Assembly (NCBI GenBank): GCA_022393335.1
Contig: JAJEKB010020629.1
Coordinates: 91,366 to 155,365 of the forward strand
Direction: 5' to 3'
Length of the DNA: 64,000 nucleotides
Origin: Macrotrachela quadricornifera
Lineage: Eukaryota; Rotifera; Eurotatoria; Philodinida; Philodinidae
Shown here piece by piece: positions 10,021 to 23,400 of the stretch (positions within the stretch are counted from its first letter, which is position 1; each line of letters begins with the position of its first letter). Under the pieces are notes generated by a model. That model worked only from the letters and a program-made list of their open reading frames with translations. It was not told the origin of the DNA and made no database searches. Made by a program: the position numbers and the translations under genes.

Positions 10021-10512
10021 TATAGGTATTTTCCTATTTTTTTACGTATGATATGAGCTATAGAAAATCCAAGGTTATCAATCGATAGAGCTGGTCGAGT
10101 TCTACTCTGGAACTCTCTGGAACAGTTAGAATCCCTTCCTACGCGAATCTTGGCTGGATTTACCAACTATGGGTTGAGATTTGTATAGAGAAATATGGGT
10201 ATTTTGAGATTTTCTCATGAATGGTATGAGCTATGGAGAATTCAAGGTTACGAATCAATAGAGCTCGTCGAATTCTACTCTGGAACACTCTGGAACAGCT
10301 AGGACACTTTCCTAGACGAATCTTGGCTGGATTTACTAACTATATGGGGAGATTCATATAGTAAAATATAGGTATTTTGTGATTTTCTCACAAATGGTAT
10401 GAGCTATGAAAAATCCAAGGTTACGAATCGATAGAGCTCGTCGAATTCTACTCTGGAACAGTTGGAGCAGCTTCCTGGACGAATCTTGGCTGGATTTACT
10501 CGAATATGAGGC
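10021..10512. repeat. Three tandem units of a 173-bp repeat
   Basis: The sequence beginning TATAGGTATT recurs at 10021, 10194 and 10367, exactly 173 bp apart. Each unit contains a GAGCTAT..AATCCAAGGTTA block, GATAGAGCT, TCTACTCTGGAAC and CGAATCTTGGCTGGATTTAC. The third copy is shortened by loss of one CTCTGGAAC sub-repeat. Units differ by point changes. Local GC content is above that of the surroundings. Confidence 0.9.
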
Positions 10513-10660
10513 TAACTTCACCTACGTATAATAAATATATTTAATTAACATTGATATAAATATATGAATGCGAAGCATTGGTAATCATACCGTTACCTAA
10601 ATCATTAACCATGACTACATTTCAAACCGGAGCAATATCTCAAAAAAGAATGAGTTGATT

Positions 10661-11004
10661 TATATTTTTATTGATTTTTTTTCAATTTTTTCTTGAATAG
10701 CTGCAGTTGTTTTACCTTCTCGTTCAAGTATGTCTTTAGTCCAAAGGATAGTTCTCATATGTGCAATAGATTGTGTTCCATATCTATTATAATATATTCA
10801 ATAGTTTGTCGATATTCATTTTCAGTTATTTTTCCTTTTAACCAAGATGGTTCAATAAGTGAATTAGGGTTAAAAAAAACCACTAGCACTTATTAATCGA
10901 GCAAGACCATCATTGAGCAGCACATTAATTAGAAGATACAGTGTTATTCTATTTAATTTTTCTTTTATATTTTCGAAATTATAACTAGAACTATCATTAC
11001 CCAT
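10661..11004 (-). pseudogene. Unknown small protein gene with frame breaks
   Basis: From a Met at 11004 the frame gives about 45 residues including LLINVLLNDGLARLISASGFF. It then breaks at the A-run 10872-10879. One base out, the protein continues as NPNSLIEPSWLKGKITENEY and QTIEYI. A second shift near 10790 leads to AHMRTILWTKDILEREGK and a stop at 10661-10663. The three pieces read as one coherent polar, helical protein of about 110 residues. I do not recognise the family. Two shifts suggest a pseudogene; sequencing error in the homopolymer could explain the first. Confidence 0.55.
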
Positions 11005-11354
11005 TTTTTATTTGAATATTAAACTAATTCTTCACAATATTTAAATGACATTCATGAGTAAAGATAAAAGTCAGTATGTTAATTGTTCCTCTGTTAATGG
11101 AAATAAATATGAGGAAAAAAAATGCCACTACATTCTTTTCTTCTTGTTTCTTTTTCTTTCATTGCTGTTATTATTATTGCACTGTAGTTACCTTAAAAAA
11201 AAAAGAAATTTAATGATGTCAAGGCGTTCTAAAAATAATCATTTTATATATATGTAATGATAGTTTTATTATTAAAATAAAATACAACTACAGTAATTGC
11301 TATTATCACGAACAAATTATTTATTTATAATAACAAAAAAAAGAAAAACTCAAT

Positions 11355-11609
11355 TTATAGTTTTTCATTGAGAACAATTTCAGAATATGAACTTAATGCA
11401 GGATAATTGATAACACTTGATATTGAATAAGGAGACCATGGATCCTGTTCTTTTACTTTAAATGTACGTTTGAATTGTTTATTTTTTCGATGTTTTATTA
11501 ATACAGCAAGAAGAATCATAAATAATATTAAGGCACCCAAAATTCCAACAATAATAAGTGTAAGTGTGAAAGGATGACAACTGACATTCGAACATATACG
11601 ATTTGCCAT
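11355..11609 (-). CDS. Small single-pass membrane protein, 84 aa
   Basis: Intact single-exon frame. A short N-terminal segment with two Cys and an Asn-glycosylation-like NVS is followed by one strong transmembrane helix (residues about 15-38, TLTLIIVGILGALILFMILL). A basic stretch (KHRKNKQFKR) comes next, then a polar tail with SPYSISS and a Tyr-containing YSEIV. The positive-inside rule places the C-terminus in the cytosol. It could be a complete micro-membrane protein or the last exon of a larger receptor. No family recognised. Confidence 0.5.
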   Translation of the reverse strand: MANRICSNVSCHPFTLTLIIVGILGALILFMILLAVLIKHRKNKQFKRTFKVKEQDPWSPYSISSVINYPALSSYSEIVLNEKL

Positions 11610-12155
11610 AGTTATTAACAGACAAAAAATATGAAATTCATCTACATCTAATAGCTGAATTTATATGCTCAGTAATTATTCAAGATCATCATTATCTTTT
11701 TATTCAATGGCGTATATAGACAAAAGTCATGATTATATTATTGAATCATCTACAATACTTCTATTTTATTACATAAGAATGTATTCATATTCTTTTCTTT
11801 CTTCAACACCCACTCTGCCTTTATACTGATAAGAATACATAGAGATCACTAAGGTAACAATTTATTTGTCAACTAATACAATCTTTATCAGTAGTTAAGT
11901 TCTTTTTATTTCAGTTCACTACACTATAATAGACATATTTCAATTAATATAGAGAAACATCGTCTATTACTCATATGTATAAAGTAGAAATGATACTCTA
12001 TCTTTATTCCTACCACTAAAGTACAAACTTCGTACCGATTGGTTCCGAGTATCTACGAGAATATAAACAACAATTTTTTATAGTAAGAAGCTTTTTATGA
12101 GGCATACAAAATATTATTGTGTTTCCTATGATCATATCAAGTTTTTATTTGAAGT
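11610..12155. other. Non-coding stretch
   Basis: No gene or clear repeat seen; AT-rich intergenic DNA. Confidence 0.5.
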
Positions 12156-12159
12156 TGCC

Positions 12160-13010
12160 AACTGAGTTGGAAATAAATACACCAATCGACGACCTTACCC
12201 TATTCTTTCCAGTTTCTTGTTTTTCTTTACTTTCAGACAAGATTCTTTTTGACAGTAAAGTAAAAAGAATCTTGTCTGAATCTCAAGATGACAAGAATCG
12301 CGTCCGATTAATCAGAAATAAAAGAATCTGGCAAGAATCATAAGATATTTTAAATTTCTTACTGTTCAAATAAAATTCTTGTGAGAGAAAAGAAAAAGAT
12401 TCTTCTTAACTTCCCAAGATGAACATCACCTGACATCGTCTTTGTATAATCATATAAAAAACGATCCCTAAGCGTTATTTAGTCATTATTAATTCAATAA
12501 CTAGTGCAACTTTACTTCGAATATGTACTTTTTCTAGAACGTTCAACTCACTATCATACAACATGTAATCGCTCTATTTCAATTAGATGAAGGTAAAATG
12601 TTCTCATTCGATTTAGAGAAAACAATGGATTGTATAATAGGTTTTTTTACATTTTTTAAAATAAATCATGCTTATTGAATATATTTCAGTATTTTATTAA
12701 TCAATCTTTCTATCTAATTCATTTTTTTAGATATTCTTTTATTATGAACAAAAAGATTTTTTTTAATCGACGATAGAAATCCTTGATGCACACGTCAATG
12801 ATAACATTAAAAAAATAAGTATTTTTTTGTATTTTTACATTTTTTGTATATGGTGTGCAAAAGTTATAATAAAATATTATCAAACAAATAGTAATAGTAG
12901 TCAATAAAAGGCTTTTTTCAAGATGACAACATTCAAGCAAGAAAGGCAAGAACCTGGAAAGAAAGCGACAAGATCATCGATTGGTATATTTACGTTGCAT
13001 ATCCACTGTT
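12160..13010. mobile_element. Inverted-repeat element, about 850 bp
   Basis: The segment 12160-12226 and the inverse of about 12935-13010 are diverged copies, sharing ACCAATCGAcGAcCTT and TTCTTTCCAG.TTCTTG words. They form terminal inverted repeats of roughly 60-70 bp. Between them lies a strong hairpin (12232-12280) and no transposase. Open frames in both arms encode matching peptides only because the DNA is duplicated. Most simply a non-autonomous element; target-site duplications were not resolved. Confidence 0.6.
12232..12280. repeat. Perfect 19-bp inverted repeat with 11-base loop
   Basis: TTCAGACAAGATTCTTTTT (12232-12250) and its exact complement (12262-12280) flank an 11-bp loop. It would form a very stable stem in DNA or RNA. 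It lies within the larger inverted-repeat element. The run of T is inside the arm, so it is not a bacterial-type terminator. Confidence 0.9.
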
Positions 13011-13203
13011 TCTCGTCTATTTTATTATAGTTGAAATAAGTATCAATTGTCTTTCTTCGTGTATCTTTTCTTTTTACTATTTGTTTATTGGTTTTTTTAT
13101 AAAAACATATGTTAAAAAATGAGAATAGCATATTATTCTCTTATGTCTTATACAAAAGAGGTATACAAACATATATTGAAGCAAGTATTCATGTCGAGAA
13201 GCA

Positions 13204-13782
13204 CTTAGGTCTAACCAAAATTTCTAAGAATATCATGCGTAATCTTATAAATCAATTAGCATTGAAGTGTTTTTTTCATGAATCAATAGTGAAATGTCTT
13301 GTCAACAAATATATACACCGTAGCTCTATTTTGGGCTTAGTTACAATATTTTTTCAGATAAATCTTGATTTAAACTAAAAAATAAACTTTAAAAATGGAT
13401 AATGAATACAATCGAAATTATATAAGAATTTGAACTATTTTGGGAATAATTTCGAAGACAATTCACAAAGAAGTTGGTCAATAGCTTTGTGACTCAAGAC
13501 TCCTAACTTTGCACTAAGTGATTATATTGGCTCACTAATTAGAACAAGTGTGATCTAACTGACCAACCAAATGAAAAGTCATTGACTTGTGCGATATCCA
13601 AGATGATGAAAAATATTCTAAAAGAAGAATTTTAAAAACTTTTGACAAGCTATTCGAAAGTATACAGCTTTGTATAAATAATTATGGTATCTATTTTGAA
13701 CATTTAATAAAATAAAACTCGAACTTTTTCTTTATATTTATAGTCTTTTTTAACGATCTTAAAAATTTTGGTCAGATCTAAG
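13204..13782 (+). mobile_element. mariner-family element, internally deleted copy 1
   Basis: The left terminal repeat CTTAGGTCTAACC (13204) and the right end GGTCAGATCTAAG (to 13782) are inverted relative to each other and match the ends of the copy at 61569-62641. The interior keeps the 5' untranslated part and the start of a mariner transposase, then jumps to its 3' end, so most of the transposase is missing. The right flank starts TA; the left flank is CA, so the TA target duplication is eroded. The overlapping open frame at 13109-13378 is a by-product. Confidence 0.8.
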
Positions 13783-14479
13783 TAGATGATATAAACATCA
13801 CTAACAATCATTCTTATCTTTATATCAGTTAATAGTGCTTTTAACCTTTGTCTTATATTCTCTCATCTATCTTCACCAACACTTTCATAAGCAAGTGGTG
13901 CGCTTGTCGTCAATGCCTTACTCATTGTCTATATTCTTCATTTCATATTTCTATACCTTCTTTTATGTATACGTGTATAAGTTATACAGTAAACTTCTAT
14001 AAATATATATATTTTATTTTACTTTCATAGTTCTTTGACATCGACAAAGCTATCAAATTGTAATAACAATGAAGGAATGCAAATGACAATGGCGAGAGAG
14101 AAGAAACTAGAGATAATTGTAGTAGACCACCGTTGTTCGACTACTGCTGTAAAAAATTGTTTTGTTATTATATTTGTTTTAATATTCTCTCCATATCTTT
14201 TTCTCTTTATTATTACTTATACTCCTTCAATAATGAACTCAATAAATATAATCATCGAAAGTGGACACAGGCTATTACTACTCCAGTTTGTTGTTATATC
14301 TTCTAGTGTTTGCTATTATTTGTTGATTATTTTGACACAAATAATACTTTATTGAAACGAAAGATAATGTATGTTTACAATGACAATAACTAAAGGATTA
14401 TATATGAAATAAACAAAGCAAACTATACACATAAAGCATAGATTATGAAATATAAGACGATAATAAAAAAAAGAAACTA
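13783..14479. other. Intergenic DNA downstream of the polycystin gene
   Basis: A plus-strand open frame (14035-14355) has hydrophobic stretches but no family resemblance and biased composition; I do not call it a gene. No clear repeat. Confidence 0.4.
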
Positions 14480-17400
14480 TTAAAGTTCAATTTCTTGTAT
14501 TCGTAATCTTTCATATCTTTGAATCAAATACAACTAGAAAATCAACAAATAACACACATATATACAATGTAAATGAGAGCAAAACATACTCGATTAATTG
14601 CATTTAAGAATTGATCAATTTTTTCAGGAAAACGTTTAATTGGATCGAAATATTCTGATCTCATTAAAGCATCTCTTTCTTCGAGAATTTCTTCTTTAGT
14701 TGCTTTTTTCCAACCTTAAATTATCACTTAATTATTATTATTTTTAAATAAAATCTTCTTACCTATCCAACGTTGAAATTTATCTAACATAAATATAAAT
14801 ATTTCCTCATTATCTTGTTTAATATTTTCTCTCATTCGACGAAAATTATCATTAATAATCGAAAGAAACATACTTAAACAAACAAAAACTACTAAAATAA
14901 TAAATAAACTAAAACAAAATGGTCCAAGAAATTCTGATGCTTCATTTAAATCTTTTGAATTAAATTTTAATAATGTCATTTCAAATAACATTTGTGATGT
15001 ATGTAATAAACTTGAACATGAATATATTTTTGAAATAAATAATAAATAAAATAAACAAAGAAATGAAATAAATATAATTGAAAACATCATTGAAAATGAT
15101 AAAAGTTCTTTTCCAGCAAATTGAAGAGTACGAATAAATAATGAAAGATGTTGATTAAAACGACATAGACGAAAAAATTTTATTGTACCAAAAAAACAAC
15201 AAAAACCAAGTAAATATGTTAATAAATCATTAATATAACTTGCAAATTGTAAATTAATATAAATAAATCCATTTGTTTTTCGAAAAAGTTTACCAATATA
15301 TTCACTTTTATAATATCGCCAAATATAAATTCCAACACTTGACCATGAACATACTATTATACCTAATTCAATTAATGACCAAAATTGAAGAATATAATAA
15401 AATTTTAATTTATATAATGATTGAATTTCTATTAACATAAAATAAATGATAAAAATCATATAAATAATTATACAAATTAATTGAAATATTGAAGTAAATA
15501 CTAAATAAAAATTAATATTTATTTTTTTCAATAGAAAAATAGATTTTGAAATTACCATATAAATTCATTGGTTCAAAACGATATTGTGGATAAATTCCAC
15601 CTGTTGATAAAAATTCAAGTAAAAAAGTAACTGAAGTAAATAATTGAACATTTGGATTATATAAACTTAATTGAATTATAACAGCTCTTGTTTTATTATC
15701 AATCCATCCTAATTTATGAAGTATAGATAAATTACTTTGAATATATGATAAACGACCACGAAATTCATATACATAACCACCACCCGAATAACTTTCATGA
15801 TCACCAATATAAACATATGTATCTAATTGTTCGCTTGAATTATATTTAAATGATTGAATAATTGATGAACTATATATTTGTGTTGTTTCATTTATCCATC
15901 CTGGTTCAAATGATTGTTTTTCTTCATTAAATAAACTATAATCATATCGACATGTTAAATTCAATTTTTGAAAAGAACATAAATCAGATTTAATACGTAA
16001 TTGTCTCATTATTGGCCAACCAATTAATCGATTTGTTTTATCATTTATAAAACCACTTAAATTTCGAGGTATATCACCATTATACCATTGTTGTGCACGA
16101 ATATTTGAAACAAAATTATTTTCTAACCAATTCCAATATTGATTTATTGTTGAAATCTATAAAAAAGAAAACATATTTATTTTTATTAAAAAAAAAAAAG
16201 ATAGAATAATAAACTTTTGTATAATCAATAGTTGTTTGTCTTGAATTTAAAAAATATTTTCGTAAATGATTAACTTGAAGAAATAAATTTTGATTATGAT
16301 TTGAATAAGTAATTAAACAAAGAACACATAGAAAACATAAATAAATGAATATTTCTCGAATAATTAACCACATATGAATTTCTTTTAAACGTTTATTACG
16401 AGCATAAATAACTTCAATTTCATTCAAACGATTCGTATGAAATAATGGTCGAGTAGTAAATAAAGATGTTTTCTAAAAATCTTTATTAATTTTTATTATT
16501 AAATAAAACGTATTAACAAACCTCAATTATATCGATAGATTCTTTATCATTATCGAAATTAATTTGATTATCATCGAAATATTCATTTGTTTCTTCATCA
16601 TTAATTGAATTTCGAAAAAAAAGTGCAAAAAATAATGCTAAACATAATACCTTGAATAAAGTATTTTAAAGAATTCAACAAAAAAACCTGATATAATTTC
16701 TACCTTAACTGGTTGAATAAGAAAAATCGATGAAAAAAATCCTGTTAAAATTGATGTTAACCATTTTTGAGTTTTTAGATCACCAAATTCAATTCCACGA
16801 GCTATTATGAAAAAAATTGATATACCGACTAATAGTATACAAAAACCATATGCAATAAATAAACACCAACAAGGAAATGTTATTGAAGATTTCCGTTTAT
16901 TCTTATCTTGATCAAAGTTATTTTCACTAAAAAGAATGAAATTATAAACAAAAAATAATAATTTAATTAGAATTCTATGAACTTTTTCAAATTTATTTTG
17001 ATTTTATATAAATTTTGACGTAATGGTAAATTTTGTTTTCGATGAGATTGAATACGGCGAAAAAATTGAACAAGTAGAATACTTGGAATTAATGAAAATA
17101 TTTCAACAATCATACCAATTATAATCTTATACATTCAATAAAAAATAAAATAAAAATTAAACTTAAAAAAAACTTTATTATACCTGTTGAGAACTTATAT
17201 AAAGTGGACCAAAGGATAAACTAGCTGAACTTGTTGAATTAATTGTTTTTGTTTCATTTGATAAATCATAATACATTATATTCAAAAACATAGAAATGAA
17301 AAAGAAAACAAAACAGCAAGTACATCGTTGAACACGTGTAAATTTATTTGTTAACGGACGAGAGAATATTGAAAACCAAAGATGACTATCAGATATACTA

Positions 17401-20400
17401 TGATATGCTTGTTTAGATAATATATAAGAAAATTCACGTTTTTCGATTTCATTAGCTGTTGGTAATACACGTTCAATCTTTAATAAATAAACAAAATTTA
17501 TGTTATTTGATAGGCACTGACAAGGTACTGTATTCGAACCTCAGTACTATGAGCTATAGAATGGTCCGGAACAAGTCATTATAGACTGGTTTTCTCGGAT
17601 AATTTGTCTCATAGTATGCTGATTACATTGTCGACATACAATACAGCTCTTGTAGCTTGTATGTGGTTAGTCAGTGTGTATGGGGAGCTCAAGTGTTTGA
17701 GTGAGAAGAACTCTGCATCAGGCTGGCCTTCTGTTCAGAGCTACAACTAGTCATAGTTGTAGGAAAAACATTAGGCTTATAAAACTATCCTTGGACAGCA
17801 CCCTATATCGAAAGGCAAGTCTATTGTTCTTCTTCAAGCGCTATTCTGTACGCATACTCTTAGAACCTAATAGGCTATTTATAGACTATGAAGGAAGTAA
17901 GGCCATACAAGCTACATGGATTATAAAAATATGTGCAATATAAGAGTATGAGGTCATAGGACTAACTATATAAATAATGTCGACAGTTCATGTGCTCTTA
18001 TTGGTGAAGAGCCAAAGCTTTGAGATCATACATTAAAGAAGAAAAAAAACACTCGTACATAATATGCATGGGTTTTCATTAGTAATTCAATAAAAGCAAA
18101 AAATATAAATTACTTTTCCATCATCTTTTTCTACTGCTAACCATTTTTGACAAATAAAATGAAAATTTTCCATTGTTTGTAAATCTCGAACAATTAAATA
18201 TTTAAGAAACCATGACGATGATGAACCTTCACCTGTATTATCATGCCAAATACGAATATAATTTAATAATCCTAATGATCTAAAAAACTCAAAATCTATA
18301 TTTTTATTTTTATAAATAGTATTCATTATACTTTGGAACAGACATAATAAATCTATCAATTCCACCACGTTGTAAAATTTTTTTATGTGAACTAATTAAT
18401 GTTCGAATTTGTGTTTGATCATCATTACCTGATAATATAAAATGAACTTTTGATTTAGTTCCAGCATGTTTTCGTTGACCAGTAAAAACAATAATTTGAT
18501 AAAAATATTTATCAGATATATGATTATCAATTAATGGTATTATTTCTAATTTTTCAAGATCTTTTCTATCTTTAAAATTTGCATAAATTAATAAAATAAT
18601 ATAAATAATTAATATACAGATAACAGTTAAATAGACAGTTTTATTCTTCATAAAATCGGCATTTGCAAATATATAATTCCAATTAATTGATTCAGGTAAA
18701 ATTACAAAACCACCAGCAAAAGTTGTTAAATGAGTTGAAAAACATTGTGTTCTATCATAATTTGTCAAGGAACCAACCTTAATTAAATAAATATTAAAGA
18801 TATTTTTTTCTTAAAAAAAAATAAAAACTAATTTAAACATACGATTAATCCATCTGATTGCCAATTATTATTTTTATCAAGATAATAACAACCAGATGTA
18901 TAAATTCTTAATTCATAATTTGATGTAAAATTAAATCTTTGATTTATTATTGGTGGATTAATTATTGAAATATTTGAACAAATATTAAATATTTCTGTTG
19001 AATTTAATTCTCGTAAGCCAAAAACTATAGATTTATGACCTAATGTTTGTTGATTATTTATAAAATATTTATAAATATTCTCATTAGATAAATTTGAAGG
19101 ACAAAATATAGTCCATCCATCAATATTATTAATTGAATCATTCAATTGAGGTAAACCATCAAATTTATATATGAATAAATATCCAAGATTAATATTTAAA
19201 GGATAAATCTCAATATGAACTGAAATTGAATGAATTGTAGTAATATTAATATATTGTAAATAAAATAATTGATTATGAGATGTTGAATTAAATGAAATCA
19301 TATTTTGTAAAATCATTGGTGAAATAATTAAATTTGGATCACGTGGAATAATTATTTCAATTGTATGATTTTGTTTTGTTTTAATCGAAATATCTTTTCC
19401 ATTTTGATCAAGAATTGAAAATGAAATTGATCTTGAAAGATTTGTATTTAATTGAGATTTAGAATTTCCAAATATAGCAAGTGGATCAAGTTTTGACTAA
19501 CAAAAAAAAAGAAAGAAAATATTATTTAAAAAAAATAATAAAAACAAACTCGAAGTAAAATTTTTGAATTTATATCTATATTCAAATTAAAATTTTCAAT
19601 TTGTTCATTTGAAAGAGTATCCATTGATTTTGCTTCTAATAACATAAATACTTGTGATGTATTTATAACAAAATTTTGTTCAATATTTAAATGAATATTT
19701 AATGATAAAGTTAAGAATTCAATTATTTCATTAACTTGATTCATTATTTGATTTGATAATTTTTTTTGATAATAAATATTTCGTCCTTTTTCAATTGTTT
19801 TCCAAGAAAAATCATTTCCATCAGCAAATAAATCTATTATAATTAGAAATATATATATATCTATACAATTATATTAATAAAAAACAAATCTAACGTAAAT
19901 TTGACCATTCAGTTTCTAGATCAGTATCATAATCATCAGGTAATGTTGTAGCACGTAATAAATCTAAATCAAGAATAATTGTTCGTTCTTGTAATGGACC
20001 ATTAACAGCCTAAGTTTATTAATAAATTAAATTATTTATTGGTATGAGTAGTGTTTTAAAAATTCCTTCTCTATTACTCCATTGATTAGCACGCTCTTTT
20101 TTTTATTAAAAGATATTCCGTGAAATTCTCGACAAAACTATAGATGAATAGACTCTGAAACAGTTTTAAATAGATTTGTAAAAAGATGAAAAAATGAAAT
20201 ATAAATGTCTAACTTCGTACTTTTTACAGCATTTCGTATGTCTTTATTTTTTTGACAAATATATCTAAAACCGTTTTAGGGACTATGCATATATGGTTTT
20301 ATAGAAAATTTCAAAAAGTATCTTTTAATAAAACACAGCATCCTAAGGACCTCTATCTCTTTTTAGACCATTTCTAAATCTTGAAGATGATAATATCGAC

Positions 20401-23400
20401 CGGGCTGGAATTTTTAGTACATCAAATAACGAGACATGTGTTCGAGAAAAAAATTTGTACTGCAGGTCTTTGTAGAGTTTTTTGAAACATTTTGCTTTTT
20501 CATAGGGTTTCACCTAGCCACTGTACGATCCCATCAAACTGTATCTGATTGAGATGAACATTTTTCGAAGATTTTTACAACTACATATCAGTCTTCTAAT
20601 TCCTGTGAACCATATAAATCTAAATGAAGAAGTCGAAAATAAAAACAGTCAATTTTACTTCTGAAGAATATTTTCAAATATCTGTGATAAAAATTCTAGC
20701 CAGATCAGATAAAGTTAGAGGGTGGTTGTCCATGTCATAATTGATCGGTATACATGAAAAGTTGAAGATGAAAAGGCTAATGTTCAGTCTACTTTTGGAA
20801 TACATAAATAAGAAACTAGGATTTTTTCATTTTTATAGAAAAAGAGAAGGACATCCTTATTCATAGAGGTAATAGAGAAGAAGTCTTTTATCTGTTAGAT
20901 TCTTTCATTTTTTTTTACACTCAAAATATTTGTTGCACATTGAATAAGTTGAGTTGCTGATATTTGAACATCTTCATATCGGATTCTTGTTGACAACGCA
21001 TATAAAGCAATAGATAATTGATAACATTTATTCAAAGCAATTGTCTAATTTTATTCAAATTAATTTTCAAAAAAAAAAAACAAGATTTTTTTCTTACTAA
21101 AGTTGTTCTTGTTAATTGATTTATTGCTTTAGTTAATTCAGCTAATAATGATGATTGTAATGCAATACTATTTGATGTTGTTATTGAAAGATTTGCTATA
21201 AATGTGATTAAATATTCTCGAATATATGCATGAGCATTTAATTCTTTCTTATATTCGATTAAAGCTGATTCATTTAATGGAATTGATATCTAATTAAATA
21301 ATAAGAAAATAGAATAGATAAATTTTATTAAACAAAATAACTTTTTGTAAATTTTGAGCTCCTAATGAAGATATTGAAATATTTGTAACTGGAATACCCA
21401 CTAAACAAAATAAAACTTTCTTTTAATTTTTTTTTTTTTGATAATAAAATATTTTCATTTACTCAAAATAGTTTCATTAATATTTCCATTATTTATTTTA
21501 TTCAACTGTTTCAATAGTGCGATAAGACTTTGTCCAATTATATTTTGATTTCCATTATAAAGTAATTGAATAATTGGATGATATATTCTTAAATTTGATA
21601 TATTTTCGAAATTATTTATTAAATAATAATATTCTATTAAATCTGGTGATACAATAACAGATGAAATATTTAATTCTGTAATAGAATCTAATGTATCTCG
21701 AATATTAATAATTATATTTATTAATGATGCTTGATCATCTCCAGCTGGTAATCGAACCTGAAATGTTGATATAGTAGAATATGCAATTAACACTCGTTCT
21801 GATGGATCTGTTGTCCAAACTAATTAAAATGAAATAATGTTTTGAGTCTTAAAAGAAATATTTACATACTATAAAGTAAATAATCTTTAATATCATTATC
21901 ATCGAACCAATTAGAACATGATACTTGAAATAAAGTACTTGTTGTACCATTAGGAGGATTAATTGAACATGAACCATTAGAAGGAGATTGATTTATAATA
22001 AAATCCAATGCACTTGAACTTGTTTTTGATGCCATTGTGTAAGTAACTTCAAATCGCCAATAAGTTATCTCAGGATTAGATAAAAATAATTTATTTAATG
22101 CTGTAAAATTACTTGTATGTATACCTAAAATAATCGTTAAAAGCTGTTAATGCAATTCTTGAAGGATTCACAAGATATTTTAACTAGGTCTGAGTTACAC
22201 ATGGCCTCTGATAGTACTCTCAAGCCATCCGTCACAGTATGTGATACTCTATAGATCAGGTTTCTCACTCCGTGATGACTCCCACAGCCTGTCTGACACG
22301 GTTTGTGAGAGAGTGTGGGTCCAAATTTCTACTCCTATATACTTCAACACTCTCTTTCAGTTCGTGTTTCACAAAAATGTAAATCTCTTACCAAAAAACC
22401 AAATATTTTCATAAAAATTCGTTTGATTGTATAAATTCCATGTAGTAAAATGAAGAGATGAATTTATTAATCCTTGATAAATATTCCATTTAATATTTTG
22501 TATTGTTGTACAATTTTCATTACAGAATGAAAATAAAGCAATTTGTGTTTTTGGATTAATAAGTTGAAATTCTGCATTTGATTTACACATTGTCATAATA
22601 ACACAACTAAATGAATTATTTATTATTTTAATTAAATTTATAAAATAATTTTACCCAATACTAATCATTTTTGAATGAGTATCTTTTATTCGAACAAGAA
22701 CATAACCAACTGCTCGAAGTGAACTATTTTGATGATTTTCCATATAAACCATAAACTGATATGTACGATTTGATTGAAGCGAACCAGCAAGTATTATTAA
22801 CGATGATTTTGATGAAAGATTAACACCATTATATTTCCATGCTGTTTTATTATCTGTAGAAATAGTAATTAGTGGTCGACAAGTTCAGTTCTAGTTCAAT
22901 TCAGAGGGACTGCTCAAACAATTCTTTTGAAACGAGCTGAAATGGTGATGAACTGATGAACCGGCTCGTTTAAACTGTAAACCGTTCCCAAAATAGAACA
23001 AAAACGTTTCACTTTTTGGGAACCCATTTCCAAAAACAGAACACTTTTGTTCCGTTTCAGGAATAGTCTACAGTTCAATCAAGTCGATTGACCACTGGTC
23101 TCTCTCTAGTCTGTTATGTATGACCACTGTTTCTCTTATACACAATATGTATAATAAAAGAAACAGAAAAGTTGTGAGTATATAAATAATACAAGGCACT
23201 ATTACTCTGAAAGGCATAGGCAGTCACTCTCACAATTCGTTATAATATGGATTCTTCATGAATTTCGAACCCATAAAATTCGACTAGTATCAATTTCAGG
23301 AGTGGGCTTCTATTCTATGAGAGGAAGAGAAGAGATAAGCTCAGGACCATTAATTTCAATGTGGAATCCGATCGAATCCAATTCTTGGATTAGCCGACCT

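Noticed and set aside
14035..14355. 106-residue plus-strand frame with hydrophobic stretches
   Set aside because: No family resemblance, biased composition, and position in the 3' flank of the polycystin gene; probably chance.
17530..17570. B-box-like GGTTCGAATAC on the minus strand in a polycystin intron
   Set aside because: No matching A box at the right distance and no tRNA fold; insufficient for a SINE call.
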